A stretch of DNA of 64,000 nucleotides from Planctomycetota bacterium (lineage in GTDB: Bacteria > Planctomycetota > Planctomycetia > Pirellulales > PLA5): the NCBI GenBank assembly GCA_003576845.1, contig QEVJ01000035.1:17330-81329 (forward strand), written 5' to 3'. Position numbers and translations under genes: made by a program. Positions 36,764-45,396 of this stretch are shown here, piece after piece. The notes under the pieces were generated by a model. It was not told the origin of the DNA. It did not search any database and saw only the letters and a program-made list of their open reading frames with translations. Numbering within the stretch: position 1 is the first letter of the stretch; every line of letters begins with the position of its first letter.

Positions 36764-37399
36764 ATGTTGTTGCGTGCTTTTGCATTGGTCCTGGTATTGA
36801 TTTCTTCCGGCTTCGTTCGCGCGGCCGACGATGAGAAGCCCGTCGCCCTGTTCGACGGCAAGTCGTTCGACGGTTGGGAGGGGAACCTCGACGTGTTTCG
36901 GATCGAAGACGGGGCGATCGTCGGCGGGTCGCTGAAGAAGGACGTCGCCCGCAACGAGTTCCTATGCACCAAAAAGGAATACGGCGACTTCGACTTGCGG
37001 CTCAAGTTCAAGCTGCTCGGCAAAGGCGCGAACGCCGGCGTGCAGATTCGCACCAAGCGGATTCCCAATCACCACGAAGTCAGCGGCTATCAGGCCGATC
37101 TCGGCGACGGCTACTGGGGCGCACTCTACGACGAATCGCGGCGGAACAAGATTCTCGCCGCGCCCAAGCAGGGAACGCTCGACAAGGCGCTCAAGCGCGA
37201 CGACTGGAACGACTACCGCATCCGCTGCGAAGGCAAACGGATTCAGCTTTGGGTCAACGGCGTCCAGACGGTCGATTACACGGAGCAGGACAAGGACATC
37301 GCCGAACGTGGCGTAATCGCCGTCCAAATCCACGGCGGCCCGCCGAGCGAAGCGTGGTACAAGGACATCGCGCTCGTCGAACTGCCGGCAGACAAGTGA
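36764..37399 (+). CDS. Secreted DUF1080 (3-keto-disaccharide hydrolase-like) protein
   Basis: A 211-residue exported protein; the ATG follows GAGGAG by seven bases and opens a signal peptide (FALVLVLISSGFVRA). DUF1080 features are LFDGKSFDGWEGNLDVFRIEDG, LCTKKEYGDFDLRLKFKLLG, NAGVQIRTKRIP and GVIAVQIHGGPPSEAWYKDI. The fold is a concanavalin-like beta-sandwich. The family includes glucosidases acting on 3-keto sugars, and is greatly expanded in planctomycetes; the substrate here is unknown. Confidence 0.93.
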   Translation: MLLRAFALVLVLISSGFVRAADDEKPVALFDGKSFDGWEGNLDVFRIEDGAIVGGSLKKDVARNEFLCTKKEYGDFDLRLKFKLLGKGANAGVQIRTKRIPNHHEVSGYQADLGDGYWGALYDESRRNKILAAPKQGTLDKALKRDDWNDYRIRCEGKRIQLWVNGVQTVDYTEQDKDIAERGVIAVQIHGGPPSEAWYKDIALVELPADK

Positions 37400-37419
37400 T
37401 TAGGAAATTCAAAAGGCAG

Positions 37420-37517
37420 AATGAAAAATGAAGAATGAAGCAGGCGGGCGACGCCGAACCCGCGCGGTAGCCGGCTGATGCTTTACATTTTGCACTTTTC
37501 ATTTTGTATTCTTCATT
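37420..37517. repeat. Inverted pair of AATGAAG-type heptamer arrays
   Basis: The left array has three units (AATGAAA, AATGAAG, AATGAAG, 37420-37440). The right array (37483-37517) has five units of the same type on the other strand (AATGAAG, AATACAA, AATGAAA, AGTGCAA, AATGTAA). They flank a GC-rich centre of 42 bases. The right array overlaps the stop codon of the next minus-strand gene. Confidence 0.8.
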
Positions 37518-38556
37518 CTCGCGTGTCGGCCGCGCCCGGCGGTTTACTAAGGATCGTCCGCATTTCATCGAGGATCCGCGGCGTTTTGACGTCCGTCTCG
37601 CCGGTGACGAGCAGCACGAAGTTGTCGGCGAGGATTTCCTCCGCGTGGATGATGTAGCCCGTGTTCCGGCCGATCTTGTCGTGATACGACGGCGTTTTGG
37701 CGGGGTCGAGAAGCTGCGGTTTGCCGTCGACGAGCCGCGCGGCGAACTTGCCCCCGGCGGTTTTTTCGACGGCGATCAAGCGGAACTGCATGTGGGCGAA
37801 GAACTCCTTGCCCCCGGCGGCATCGTACTTCGCGGAGTCGGCCAAGAGAATCGGCACGACCAGCACCGGCTTATCGTCGACCGCGATTCCCACCGCATGT
37901 TCGAGCGTCGGCGCGTCGGGATTCGTAATCCTGCGCGCGGCCAACTCCTCGCGCAGCATCACCGCGCCACACCGCGAGAAACCGACGACCGCATAGAGCC
38001 GTTCGCGGAGTTCTTCGTTGTGGCTCGAAAGAATGTGAAACAGCTCGTGCAACAACAACCGTTCGAGCGATTCGCCGCCGCGGCCGCCGACGATGTTCCG
38101 CGGTAGGACAATGGCGTTCTGCCGGCAATACGCGGCGCGGCCTTCTTCCTTGCCGGTCGTTTGGATCAAGAGAATCTCCCGCGGCCAGGGAAGCTTCCAC
38201 GGCCGCAACCGTTCGCGAACTTTTTCGAGCGCGGCGGCGAGTTTCTGGCGATCGGCGTCGCTCCAGGTGATCGCTTCGCCGGCCGCGAACTTGAGATACT
38301 CGTCGACGGAAACGTCGCGGTCGGTCTTGAGGCGCGCCTGCCGATCCCACGGGCTTTGGGCGTCGACGAACCGGTCGCGCTTGCCGAGCACCGCCTGGCC
38401 TTGCTCGTCGGTGGCGAAGCGAATGCTCGTATCGGCCGCGATCGGCACGACCGCGTTTGCCGAGTCGTCGCCGACTGCGATCGAACCGCCGAGCAGCGCA
38501 ACGCCGATCGCCGCGGCAGCGACGCAACACGGCGCGTTCACTCGCCCAACACCCAT
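37513..38556 (-). CDS. Secreted zinc-metallopeptidase-like (HExxH) protein
   Basis: A 347-residue protein with a signal peptide (APCCVAAAAIGVALLGGSIAVG). The gluzincin-type motif HELFH is in LERLLLHELFHILSSHNEEL (near residue 195); a downstream Glu ligand cannot be assigned with certainty. Its other regions (LVVPILLADSAKYDA, AEEILADNFVLLVTGE) are conserved-looking but not recognised. The start overlaps the end of the HAD gene by 19 bases, so the two are translationally close. The role is presumably extracytoplasmic. The last codons lie in a heptamer array. Confidence 0.82.
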   Translation of the reverse strand: MGVGRVNAPCCVAAAAIGVALLGGSIAVGDDSANAVVPIAADTSIRFATDEQGQAVLGKRDRFVDAQSPWDRQARLKTDRDVSVDEYLKFAAGEAITWSDADRQKLAAALEKVRERLRPWKLPWPREILLIQTTGKEEGRAAYCRQNAIVLPRNIVGGRGGESLERLLLHELFHILSSHNEELRERLYAVVGFSRCGAVMLREELAARRITNPDAPTLEHAVGIAVDDKPVLVVPILLADSAKYDAAGGKEFFAHMQFRLIAVEKTAGGKFAARLVDGKPQLLDPAKTPSYHDKIGRNTGYIIHAEEILADNFVLLVTGETDVKTPRILDEMRTILSKPPGAADTRE

Positions 38557-39377
38557 CGCACCACCTCCACGAGTCCGTCGTCGTCGTGCGTCGGCGCGAT
38601 CCGGTCGGCCGCCGCTTTGAGTTCCGGCACGGCGTTTCCCATCGCGACGCCCAAGCCCGCGCCACGGATCATCGGCAGATCGTTCACGTCGTCGCCGACG
38701 GCACAAATCTCTTCCGCGGCGATGTTCCAGGATTCCGCCAGCCACATCACGCCCGACCATTTGGTCATTTCGCGAGCCGCGATCTCGCACATGAAGCCTT
38801 CGTACCGCGGGCTGCGCAGGACGTGTATGTATAGCTCGCCCGGCAGCCGCGCGTCGAGCTGCTCGTGCATCGCGAACATCTCTTCGCGCGTGCCGATTGC
38901 AAATCCCGCAAACGCGCCCTCGGGCGGAGCGGCGACTAGGTCGGGCGTGTGCCGCCCGTTCGTCGGATTCAAGCGAATGAACTGCGCGAGCTCGCTTCGC
39001 CGCGGCGGGTCTACCGGGAAGTGATACTCGTAGCCCGCCGTGAACGTGTCGGTATACACGACCGGATCGTACCCGGCGTCGTGAACGGTGGTGAGCACTT
39101 CGCCCAGTACATGGCGGGGAAAGTCGGCGCGAAACAGCGTGCGATGGTCGCTCGGCCGCTTGATGAGCGAACCGCACGAAGAAACGATCGGCGTGTCCAG
39201 GCCAAGCTCGACGGCCAGCGGCCGCGAACGGCCATACTGCCGGCCAGTCACGAGAACGACGCGCACGCCAGCGGCCGCGGCACGCCGCACGGCCTCGGCG
39301 ACCGCGGGCGTAAGCTCGTCGCGGCTATTGACCAGCGTGCCGTCGATGTCAACGGCTAGGAGACGATAGTTGGGCAA
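38538..39377 (-). CDS. HAD-superfamily Cof-type phosphatase
   Basis: A 279-residue cytoplasmic phosphatase. HAD motif I is LLAVDIDGTLVNS, motif II VVLVTGRQYGR, and motifs III/IV AVGDDVNDLPMIRGAGLGVAMGNA, with the Cof-type cap between. The start is taken as TTG 39377, which gives MPNYRLLAVDIDGT, the usual distance from motif I. No ATG is available in this region. It overlaps the stop of the membrane-protein gene and the start of the metallopeptidase gene, so it is the third gene of a four-gene run. The family removes phosphate from sugar phosphates or cofactors. Confidence 0.9.
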   Translation of the reverse strand: MPNYRLLAVDIDGTLVNSRDELTPAVAEAVRRAAAAGVRVVLVTGRQYGRSRPLAVELGLDTPIVSSCGSLIKRPSDHRTLFRADFPRHVLGEVLTTVHDAGYDPVVYTDTFTAGYEYHFPVDPPRRSELAQFIRLNPTNGRHTPDLVAAPPEGAFAGFAIGTREEMFAMHEQLDARLPGELYIHVLRSPRYEGFMCEIAAREMTKWSGVMWLAESWNIAAEEICAVGDDVNDLPMIRGAGLGVAMGNAVPELKAAADRIAPTHDDDGLVEVVRWVLGE

Positions 39378-40176
39378 AGGGAGTCTTCTCAATGAGCAAG
39401 TAGAGACAGAGCGAACCGAGCGCGGCAACAAGCAGGATCGAAAGCGGCAACGCGGAAAAGTAAAGCGTAAGTGCCAGCATTGAGAATGTTGCAAGGCACG
39501 TTGTAAGGCCGTAAGTGTTCGCCAAGGTGCGGCAACCTCGCGCGCAAAAGTACGCAATCATGCCGATGATCGTGGTCAGCGCCACCGGCTCAATGATGTC
39601 CACTCCCAAGCCGGCACGAATTGCTTCGATCCATCGCAACATCACTAGCATCCCGATAGGGATTGCGAAACATGCCAGCGCGGCGAGCGATACGCGGCGC
39701 CAGACTATACGCTGGCCGTTACGAGCTCGCCATGCTGCGAATGCGGCGACGATGAGCGATACGTTGACCGTGTAGGCTACCCAGTGCTCCTTGATCGCGA
39801 CAGCAAACGCGAGGGGAATGTGCGCGAAGTCGTCCGCGGGAACGAGTTCACCCGATTCGATCCACCACGCTCGATGGTAAAACACGTTCCACGGCGAGGC
39901 GGTGAATGCGATCCCGCGATCGTCGGACGTCCGAGTCACCACCAGATTGCGGCGATACTCGGTTTCTGCGAGTACCTCACCGTCGGGCTTGCGGAGAATC
40001 AGTTTAACTGGATCGGTAAACACTATGCCATCAGTCCAATGCTGAACGACTTCGAACGGTTCGCCGTTGGGCGCGGTGAGCGTGGTTTCGACGTGCTCAT
40101 AATCCTCATGTGCGAGCGTCTGCGTCGGCACACCGACCGCAAACACACCAAACGTAATGAAAGCGATCAATCGCAT
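39349..40176 (-). CDS. Multi-pass membrane protein of unknown function
   Basis: A 275-residue protein with a signal peptide ([20 protein letters not shown]), an extracytoplasmic beta-rich domain of about 100 residues (VETTLTAPNGEPFEVVQHW), and four to five TM helices in the C-terminal half (VSLIVAAFAAW, LAALACFAIPIGMLVMLRW, LTTIIGMIAYFCA, LSILLVAALGSLCLYLL). The base composition is a little less GC-rich than its neighbours. It overlaps the OppF-like gene by ten bases. I do not recognise the family. Confidence 0.8.
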   Translation of the reverse strand: MRLIAFITFGVFAVGVPTQTLAHEDYEHVETTLTAPNGEPFEVVQHWTDGIVFTDPVKLILRKPDGEVLAETEYRRNLVVTRTSDDRGIAFTASPWNVFYHRAWWIESGELVPADDFAHIPLAFAVAIKEHWVAYTVNVSLIVAAFAAWRARNGQRIVWRRVSLAALACFAIPIGMLVMLRWIEAIRAGLGVDIIEPVALTTIIGMIAYFCARGCRTLANTYGLTTCLATFSMLALTLYFSALPLSILLVAALGSLCLYLLIEKTPFAQLSSPSR

Positions 40177-41171
40177 AGTCGGTCCGCGAAGGGATTCGCC
40201 TCGTACAGTGTGGCTTTCCAGCACGCCACCAAATGCTCCTCGCCGATCAACCGCTGCGGCTCCTCGCGGCACCTCGCTTCCACCAGCGGACACCGATCCG
40301 CAAACGGGCAGCCCACCGGCTCGTACTCCGGCGAGCCGATCTCGCCTTGTAATACGATCCGCTCGCGGGTTCGTTCGCGCACCGGGTCGGGAACCGGTGC
40401 GGCGGAGAGGAGGGCTTGCGTGTAGGGATGCCGCGGGTTGCGGTATAGCTCGGCGGCGTCGGCTAGCTCGACGATCCGGCCCAGGTACATCACGCCGACG
40501 CGGTGCGAAATGTGCCGCACCACCGCCAGATTGTGGGCGATGAACAGATACGCGAGGCCAAACTGCTGCTGCAAGTCCATCAGCAGGTTGATGACTTGGG
40601 CCTGAATCGACACGTCGAGGGCCGAGACCGGTTCGTCGCAGACGATCAGTTCCGGACCCGCCGCGAGCGCCCGAGCGATGCCGATCCGCTGCCGCTGCCC
40701 GCCGGAAAACTCGTGCGGATAGCGATTGAGAAACCGCGGGTTGAGGCCGACCAACTCCATCAGCCGCAGCGTTTCAAGCTGCCGCGTCCGCCGGTCGTAG
40801 AGGCCGAAAATCTTCATCGGCTCGGTGATCGTGCGTCCGACGGTCATCCGCGGATTGAGCGACGCCATCGGGTCTTGAAACACCATTTGCATCCGCCGGC
40901 GATAGGGAAGTATCGCCTTCGCCGAAAGTCGGTCAATCCGCGCGCCGTCGAGGAGCACTTCGCCCGCGGTCGGCGGTACAAGGTTCACGATCGCCCGAGC
41001 GGTGGTCGACTTGCCGCAGCCCGACTCGCCGACCAATCCCAGCGTCTCGCCGGGCCGAACAGAAAACGAAACGCCATCCACCGCCCGCACCACCCGCTCC
41101 CGCCGCCGCCACGGCGGACCATGCCACGACGAGAAATGCACGGCCAGTTCGCGCACTTCCAGCAGCGGCAC
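40167..41171 (-). CDS. OppF/DppF-type ABC transporter ATPase, orphan
   Basis: About 334 residues from the GTG at 41171. This is the peptide-uptake ABC ATPase type: Walker [11 protein letters not shown]-loop [13 protein letters not shown], signature [15 protein letters not shown], Walker B LIVCDEP, and the C-terminal oligo_HPY extension ([30 protein letters not shown] with its Cys residues). Longer starts up to 41315 exist, but that extra part is coded by a palindrome and looks non-native; no start has a Shine-Dalgarno sequence. No permease, binding protein or second ATPase gene adjoins it. Confidence 0.88.
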   Translation of the reverse strand: MPLLEVRELAVHFSSWHGPPWRRRERVVRAVDGVSFSVRPGETLGLVGESGCGKSTTARAIVNLVPPTAGEVLLDGARIDRLSAKAILPYRRRMQMVFQDPMASLNPRMTVGRTITEPMKIFGLYDRRTRQLETLRLMELVGLNPRFLNRYPHEFSGGQRQRIGIARALAAGPELIVCDEPVSALDVSIQAQVINLLMDLQQQFGLAYLFIAHNLAVVRHISHRVGVMYLGRIVELADAAELYRNPRHPYTQALLSAAPVPDPVRERTRERIVLQGEIGSPEYEPVGCPFADRCPLVEARCREEPQRLIGEEHLVACWKATLYEANPFADRLCD

Positions 41172-41271
41172 GGGCAGACCGCAGGCCGGAGGCGCGAGAC
41201 CGGTGGATTGGGCGGTTGTTGTGGCGATGGCGAGGCTTCCGGCAGAGTGGTGAGACCATTCGGTCGACCAA

Positions 41272-41297
41272 ATGGCACGGTCGGGAGACCGTGCCAT
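41272..41297. repeat. Palindrome ATGGCACGGTC-GGGA-GACCGTGCCAT
   Basis: Perfect 11-base arms with a four-base loop. On the minus strand it would encode MARSPDRAI, which extends the OppF-like frame upstream. It is one of the REP-like palindromes of this window. Confidence 0.85.
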
Positions 41298-41352
41298 AAC
41301 GCGAGCGCGACGCATCTTTTACAATACGTGAAAGACCACACGTCGCCCACCG

Positions 41353-41429
41353 TGAATCCCCGAATGCCGAATCCCGAATCCCGACGTCCGCATTCCCCGA
41401 CCCCCGACCCCCGACCAACGATCCCCGGC
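41353..41429 (+). repeat. Eleven-unit heptamer array over the ruvX start
   Basis: Exactly eleven 7-base units: TGAATCC, CCGAATG, CCGAATC twice, CCGACGT, CCGCATT, CCCCGAC three times, CAACGAT, CCCCGGC. It begins at the possible GTG and ends just before the codons for RVVAVDYG. Confidence 0.92.
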
Positions 41430-41900
41430 CGCGTCGTCGCCGTCGACTACGGCACGGTCCGCATCGGGCTGGCGATCAGCGACCCTGCGCGGACGCTGGC
41501 CAGCCCGCTGTCGATCTACGCGCGGCGCGATAAAATAACGGATGCGGCGTTCTTCAAGCGGCTCGCGGCGGAAGAGCGCGTCGCGCGGTTCGTGGTGGGC
41601 TTGCCGGTGCACAACGACGGACGCGAGAGCCAAAAATCGTTCGAGGCCCGCGAGTTCGGCCGCTGGCTCGGCGAGACGACGAACGTGCCGGTCGACTACT
41701 TCGACGAACGGTTCACCACGGCCCAAGCGGAAGAGCACCTGCTCGCCGCGGGACTGACCAAGAAGCGCCGCAAGGAGCGTCTCGACAAGCTCGCCGCGCA
41801 GATCCTCTTGGCGGCCTATCTCGAAGCCGGCTGCCGGAGCGACGAAGCGCCGCAAGGTCTCGAAGATCGCCGCGAAGTTCGGCGGGAGCAAGGGCCATGA
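41364..41900 (+). CDS. ruvX: YqgF/RuvX-type putative Holliday-junction resolvase / pre-rRNA processing nuclease
   Basis: A 178-residue RNase H-fold protein. The core starts at VVAVDYGTVRIGLAISDPARTLASPLSIY and contains RFVVGLPVHNDG, VPVDYFDERFTTAQAE and KKRRKERLDKLAAQILLAAYLE, the usual YqgF motifs including the catalytic Asp. The first ~22 residues (MPNPESRRPHSPTPDPRPTI) are encoded by a heptamer array and have no family counterpart; the true start may be GTG 41352, ATG 41364 or a downstream non-ATG codon. The stop overlaps the next gene as ATGA. Family members mature 16S rRNA or cleave junctions. Confidence 0.92.
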   Translation: MPNPESRRPHSPTPDPRPTIPGRVVAVDYGTVRIGLAISDPARTLASPLSIYARRDKITDAAFFKRLAAEERVARFVVGLPVHNDGRESQKSFEAREFGRWLGETTNVPVDYFDERFTTAQAEEHLLAAGLTKKRRKERLDKLAAQILLAAYLEAGCRSDEAPQGLEDRREVRREQGP

Positions 41901-42799
41901 AACTCGTCATCGGCTGCGGGTACTTGGGCCTGCGCGTGGCGCGATTGTGGCGCGACGCCGGAGAAGTTGTAGCGACGCTCACGCGCAGCGCCGCCCGCGC
42001 AGAAACGCTCGCCGGCGAAGGTTTCGTGCCAATTGTCGGCGACGTGGCGCATCGCCACACGCTCGGCGCCTTGCCCGCGGTCGACGCGGTGCTTTTCGCC
42101 GTGGGCTACGATCGCGCGTGCGGCCTGACGCATCGCCAGGTATATGTCGGCGGACTCGATAACGTGCTCGCGACGCTGGCTCAGTCTCCACACGCCGACG
42201 CGCTGCGAAGGTTTCTCTACATCAGCACGACCGGCGTCTACGCGGCGAACGATCGCGACGAGGTCGATGAAGACGCCGCGTGCGAACCGATCACGCCGGG
42301 AGCGCAAGCCCACTGGCAGGCCGAACGGGCCCTCGCGGCAAGCGGTTTCGCCGACCGGGCGATCGTGCTCCGCATGGCCGGTCTTTACGGCTGCGAGCGG
42401 ATTCCTCGGCTCGACGATCTTCGGGCATGCCGACCCATCGCCGCCGCGAGCGAAGGGTACGTCAACTTGATTCACGTCGACGACGCGGCCGCCGTCGTGC
42501 TCGCCGCCGAAGCGCGGGCCGCCCCGCCGCGCGTGTACAACATCGCCGATGGGAGTCCGGTGAATCGGCGGGAGTACCTGGACGAGGTGGCGCGATTGGT
42601 TCACGCGCCGCCGCCGCAGTTCGTCGAAGCGGCCGTTGAAGGGCCAGCGTTGCGCGGTTCCGCGAGCAAGCGCATCGGCAACCGGCGGATGGCTTTCGAG
42701 TTGGCGCCGGTATTCCGATATCCTTCATTTCGTGAGGGCCTCGCTGCGGCGCTCGGCGACGCCGCAACCTTGGCAGAAGAGAGCGTCACCGCGCGCTAG
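41897..42799 (+). CDS. NAD(P)-dependent SDR-type epimerase/dehydratase (YeeZ-like)
   Basis: A 300-residue extended-type SDR protein. The Rossmann motif is GCGYLGLRVARLW. The middle contains FLYISTTGVYAANDRDEVDEDA, AERALAASGF, GLYGCERIPR and NLIHVDDAAAVVLAA. The canonical YxxxK pair is not obvious (the spot reads HWQAE), as in YeeZ-like members whose activity is unclear. It is translationally coupled to ruvX by a 4-base overlap. Function not assigned. Confidence 0.88.
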   Translation: MKLVIGCGYLGLRVARLWRDAGEVVATLTRSAARAETLAGEGFVPIVGDVAHRHTLGALPAVDAVLFAVGYDRACGLTHRQVYVGGLDNVLATLAQSPHADALRRFLYISTTGVYAANDRDEVDEDAACEPITPGAQAHWQAERALAASGFADRAIVLRMAGLYGCERIPRLDDLRACRPIAAASEGYVNLIHVDDAAAVVLAAEARAAPPRVYNIADGSPVNRREYLDEVARLVHAPPPQFVEAAVEGPALRGSASKRIGNRRMAFELAPVFRYPSFREGLAAALGDAATLAEESVTAR

Positions 42800-43019
42800 C
42801 GAGGCGATATGCCAGGACGAACCCGCGGCCGGCGCCGCTGGTAGAGCGGCGTGCCCTGCCCCCAAGGGCCTTGGCGGCGAGCGCAGTTTGCCACTGGATT
42901 CGCCGCGGGCGTTAGGCAAGAATGGAGGCTTGTCGCGTCGGCGAGTAGACCTCTCCGGTGGTTCGGTATGCGGCCGCTGCCGGGTCCGCCGGGAACGCGC
43001 CTCCTAGTTGCAGGGCGAA
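42800..43019. other. Spacer with GC-rich inverted stretches
   Basis: About 220 bases between the SDR gene and the acyltransferase. It contains GC-rich paired stretches around 42830-42850 but no supportable gene. Confidence 0.35.
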
Positions 43020-43682
43020 ATGGACAGAATCGCCATCGTCGGCTCGTCGGGCCACGCCAAAGTCGTCATCGACATCGTCGAACGCGAAGGTCGCTTCGCG
43101 ATCGCCGGGCTCGTCGACCGCTATCGCGAGGCGGGCGAATCGGCCCTCGGCTATCGGATTCTGGGCACCGAAGACGACCTCCCCCGGCTCGCCGAAGAAC
43201 TGCACATTGCCGGCGCCATCGTCGCCATCGGCGACAACTTCGTCCGCTCGCAAGTGGTCGAGCAGGTCCGCCAGCTTTGCCCCGGTCTCGCGTTCGTCAC
43301 CGCGATTCATCCACACGCTACCATCGGCCGCGACGTCTCGATCGGCGAGGGCACGGTCATTGCGGCGGGCGTGGTCGTCAACCCCTGCTGCACGATCGGC
43401 CGGCACGCTATCCTCAACACGAACGCCTCGCTCGACCACGACTCGACAATGGGCGACTTTTCGAGCCTCGCCCCGCGGGCCGCCACCGGCGGAACGTGCC
43501 AAATCGGCGATTTCGCCGCCATCGGCATCGGCGCGGTCCTCCTGCATGGCATCTCCGTGGGCGAACACACGGTCATCGGCGCCGGCGCCACGGTGCTCAG
43601 AAACGTCGGGCCATACTGCGTCGCCTACGGCGCCCCCGCCCGCGAAATTCGCAAGCGCGCGGCCGGCGACCGATACCTGTAA
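43020..43682 (+). CDS. PglD/NeuD-family sugar O- or N-acyltransferase
   Basis: A 220-residue protein of the left-handed beta-helix acyltransferases. An N-terminal Rossmann-like part (IAIVGSSGHAKVVIDIVERE, IVAIGDNFVRSQV) is followed by hexapeptide repeats (HPHATIGRDVSIGEGTVIAA, ILNTNASLDHDSTMGDFSSL, IGIGAVLLHGISVGEHTVIG) and ends with YGAPAREIRKR. The catalytic His is in NASLDHDST. The enzymes acetylate UDP-sugars or sialic acid for glycans. The ATG follows AGGG. A TTG four codons earlier is possible. Confidence 0.92.
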   Translation: MDRIAIVGSSGHAKVVIDIVEREGRFAIAGLVDRYREAGESALGYRILGTEDDLPRLAEELHIAGAIVAIGDNFVRSQVVEQVRQLCPGLAFVTAIHPHATIGRDVSIGEGTVIAAGVVVNPCCTIGRHAILNTNASLDHDSTMGDFSSLAPRAATGGTCQIGDFAAIGIGAVLLHGISVGEHTVIGAGATVLRNVGPYCVAYGAPAREIRKRAAGDRYL

Positions 43683-43805
43683 CGGTCCCCGATTCGGTGG
43701 CCGAGCTTTCGGTATCCCGCCTTTCGGCGATGCAGTTTTCGGAAGGCGGACGCGAAGCCCCAAAAGGCCAGAAAACAGGTCAGGAAATCGCCGGCGCAGG
43801 ACGGA

Positions 43806-43833
43806 TTGTCAACGCGCCGCAAGGGGCTATAAT
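43806..43833 (+). promoter_or_regulatory. Sigma70-type promoter of tRNA-Asp
   Basis: TTGTCA (43806-43811), a 16-base spacer and TATAAT (43828-43833), 15 bases upstream of the tRNA. It is the best -35/-10 pair I found in the window. Confidence 0.85.
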
Positions 43834-43848
43834 TCGGGACTCACCGTT

Positions 43849-43922
43849 GGCCCGGTAGCTCAATTGGTTAGAGTACTGGACTGTCGATCCAGTGGTTGCG
43901 GGTTCGAGTCCCGTCCGGGTCG
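43849..43922 (+). tRNA. tRNA-Asp (GTC)
   Basis: A 74-base tRNA. The acceptor stem GGCCCGG/CCGGGTC closes with one G-T pair and discriminator G. The D stem is GCTC/GAGT, the anticodon stem CTGGA/TCCAG with loop CTGTCGA (anticodon GTC), and the T stem GCGGG/CCCGT around TTCGAGT. No CCA is encoded. A T-rich stretch follows (TTTTTGTCTTTT), which may help termination. Confidence 0.97.
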
Positions 43923-44120
43923 TTTTTGTCTTTTGCCGCGAGAATCCACGCTTCCCGATTAGGCCAGGCGACGCGCGGCTTTCTGTTTTCGCGAACCTTG
44001 CCGCGTGCTGGGCTGGTTGACCACCTCCACATATTGTGTGTCGTACGGCCACTTGGGGACCGCGTAGAGCGGCCCGGCTTCGCGTGGTTTTCCTGGCGCG
44101 ACGTACCGTCGAGCAGTTCG

Positions 44121-44615
44121 CTACAAGAACCGCTCCAGCGCCCGCCGGCTGTAGGCATCCAGCGCGCGCGTGTCGTCGATCACATAGCGAATGCCGTGCG
44201 AATCGACGACGATCGCCCGCCGCGCGTCGAGCCGTCGCACGTCGTCGTCGTTCTTGACGACGAATTGGGTCCGCCCGCGGTCCGTTTCGACGTCCCATTG
44301 CGAAGGCTCCGTCGCCGAGTGGACGCGATGAATCCGCACGATCCGGGGCACGAACTCGATCTCGGCAAACGCCGCTTCGAGCTGGGCGCGGAGCGTCGCC
44401 GGCGCTGCGTCGAGCCGCGGGACCCACGCTAACTCCGCCCCGTTCTCGTCGACGATCGCTACGCCCCCGAGCGGATCCGTCAGGGGAAACGCCCGCACCG
44501 GCGAAACATCGACGTGCTCCGCGCCCGCCACGTCGACGAGCACCAATCGCCCCCAAGCATCGCGGCGGAGCGAGACACCGTTCAAGGAACCAGCAGCAGC
44601 GGGAGCGTTCGTCAT
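44121..44615 (-). CDS. DUF1854 family protein
   Basis: A 164-residue soluble protein with the DUF1854 pattern: VSLRRDAWGRLVLVDVAGAEH, VRAFPLTDPLGGVAIVDENG, PRIVRIHRVHSATEPSQWDV, GRTQFVVKNDDDVRRLD and HGIRYVIDDTRALDAYSRRALERFL. This domain is often found next to ABC exporters or cyanophycin genes, but none lies nearby, so its role here is unknown. A mostly heptamer-repeat spacer precedes the next gene. Confidence 0.88.
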   Translation of the reverse strand: MTNAPAAAGSLNGVSLRRDAWGRLVLVDVAGAEHVDVSPVRAFPLTDPLGGVAIVDENGAELAWVPRLDAAPATLRAQLEAAFAEIEFVPRIVRIHRVHSATEPSQWDVETDRGRTQFVVKNDDDVRRLDARRAIVVDSHGIRYVIDDTRALDAYSRRALERFL

Positions 44616-44622
44616 GCGCGGA

Positions 44623-44678
44623 AAGCAAAAGGCGGAATTGAAAATCGTAAATGGCGAATTGCGAATGGTAAACGACGC
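44623..44678. repeat. Eight-unit heptamer array (AATNGNA type)
   Basis: The units, with a strict 7-base period, are AAAGCAA, AAGGCGG, AATTGAA, AATCGTA, AATGGCG, AATTGCG, AATGGTA, AACGACG. It lies directly upstream of the DUF1854 start on the minus strand. Confidence 0.8.
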
Positions 44679-44719
44679 GCCCTTCGGCTCCTGTGACTCG
44701 CGTTATCCGAATTCGGCAT

Positions 44720-44768
44720 TGAGCCTTGAGCCTTCCTTGAGCATTGAGCCTTGGTCCTTGAGCATTCG
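44720..44768. repeat. TTGAGCC heptamer array
   Basis: TTGAGCC and TTGAGCA/TTGGTCC units with a 7-base period and one four-base slip (TTCC). It fills the spacer up to the stop codon of the DinB gene. Confidence 0.8.
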
Positions 44769-44770
44769 CC

Positions 44771-45271
44771 CTACGCGCCCGTTGCCTTGTAAAGATTGAG
44801 CGTAATATGCGCCTGTCCCTGATGGTGCGCCTCGTGCCAACCGAGAATGTACAGCACGTCCTGAATCGTCAGCTTTCGCTCGGCGAGGGCGGCCGGTATC
44901 TCGCCCAAATGCTCGTCGCCGATCCGCGACAGCGTGTCGAGCAAGTTCGCCCTCGTAACCGCTAACGTTTCGCGAATCGTCTCGACCGACGGCACGTCGT
45001 CGTCCGGCGTGCTGCCGAATCGAAATCGCGGCCACAGTTCCGCGACAACGCCCTTCTTCTCCGGCGCCAACCGCTCGGACGCGAATAGGTCTTCGGTAAT
45101 CGCCACGTGCATCAACTGCCAGCCGATGTGCGCCCGCCCATGTCCCGGCCGCCAGCCAAGTACCCGCCGCGGGTCCGCCTCTGCCGCCACCTTGTCCAGC
45201 GTCGAGAGCGTGCGGACGCGGTAGAATTGGTAACTCTTAACGAACGATTCGACCTGCGACAAAGACCCCAT
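44771..45271 (-). CDS. DinB-family four-helix protein
   Basis: A 166-residue DinB/YfiT-type protein. It has the expected metal-site histidines: the first in AHIGWQLMHVAITEDLF, the others in GWHEAHHQGQAHITLNLY. The four-helix bundle is also evident from the amphipathic pattern (VESFVKSYQFYRVRTLSTLDK, TIRETLAVTRANLLDTLSRI). The family includes thiol-S-transferases and nucleic-acid-damage-inducible proteins; no substrate can be inferred here. Confidence 0.92.
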   Translation of the reverse strand: MGSLSQVESFVKSYQFYRVRTLSTLDKVAAEADPRRVLGWRPGHGRAHIGWQLMHVAITEDLFASERLAPEKKGVVAELWPRFRFGSTPDDDVPSVETIRETLAVTRANLLDTLSRIGDEHLGEIPAALAERKLTIQDVLYILGWHEAHHQGQAHITLNLYKATGA

Positions 45272-45396
45272 CTTCCATCAATCTCCGTATCGGCAACGTG
45301 CGAATTCCCCCCACCACCGACTCGCAAAAACCGCAAAGCAGCAGAGAAGCAAACGCGCGCCACATAAAAAAGCTCGGACCCAGCGCCTCATCTTGC

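Noticed and set aside
43868..44158. Minus-strand open frame ending in PDGTRTRNHWIDSPVL
   Set aside because: This peptide is the well-known false translation of a tRNA gene; the DNA is tRNA-Asp.
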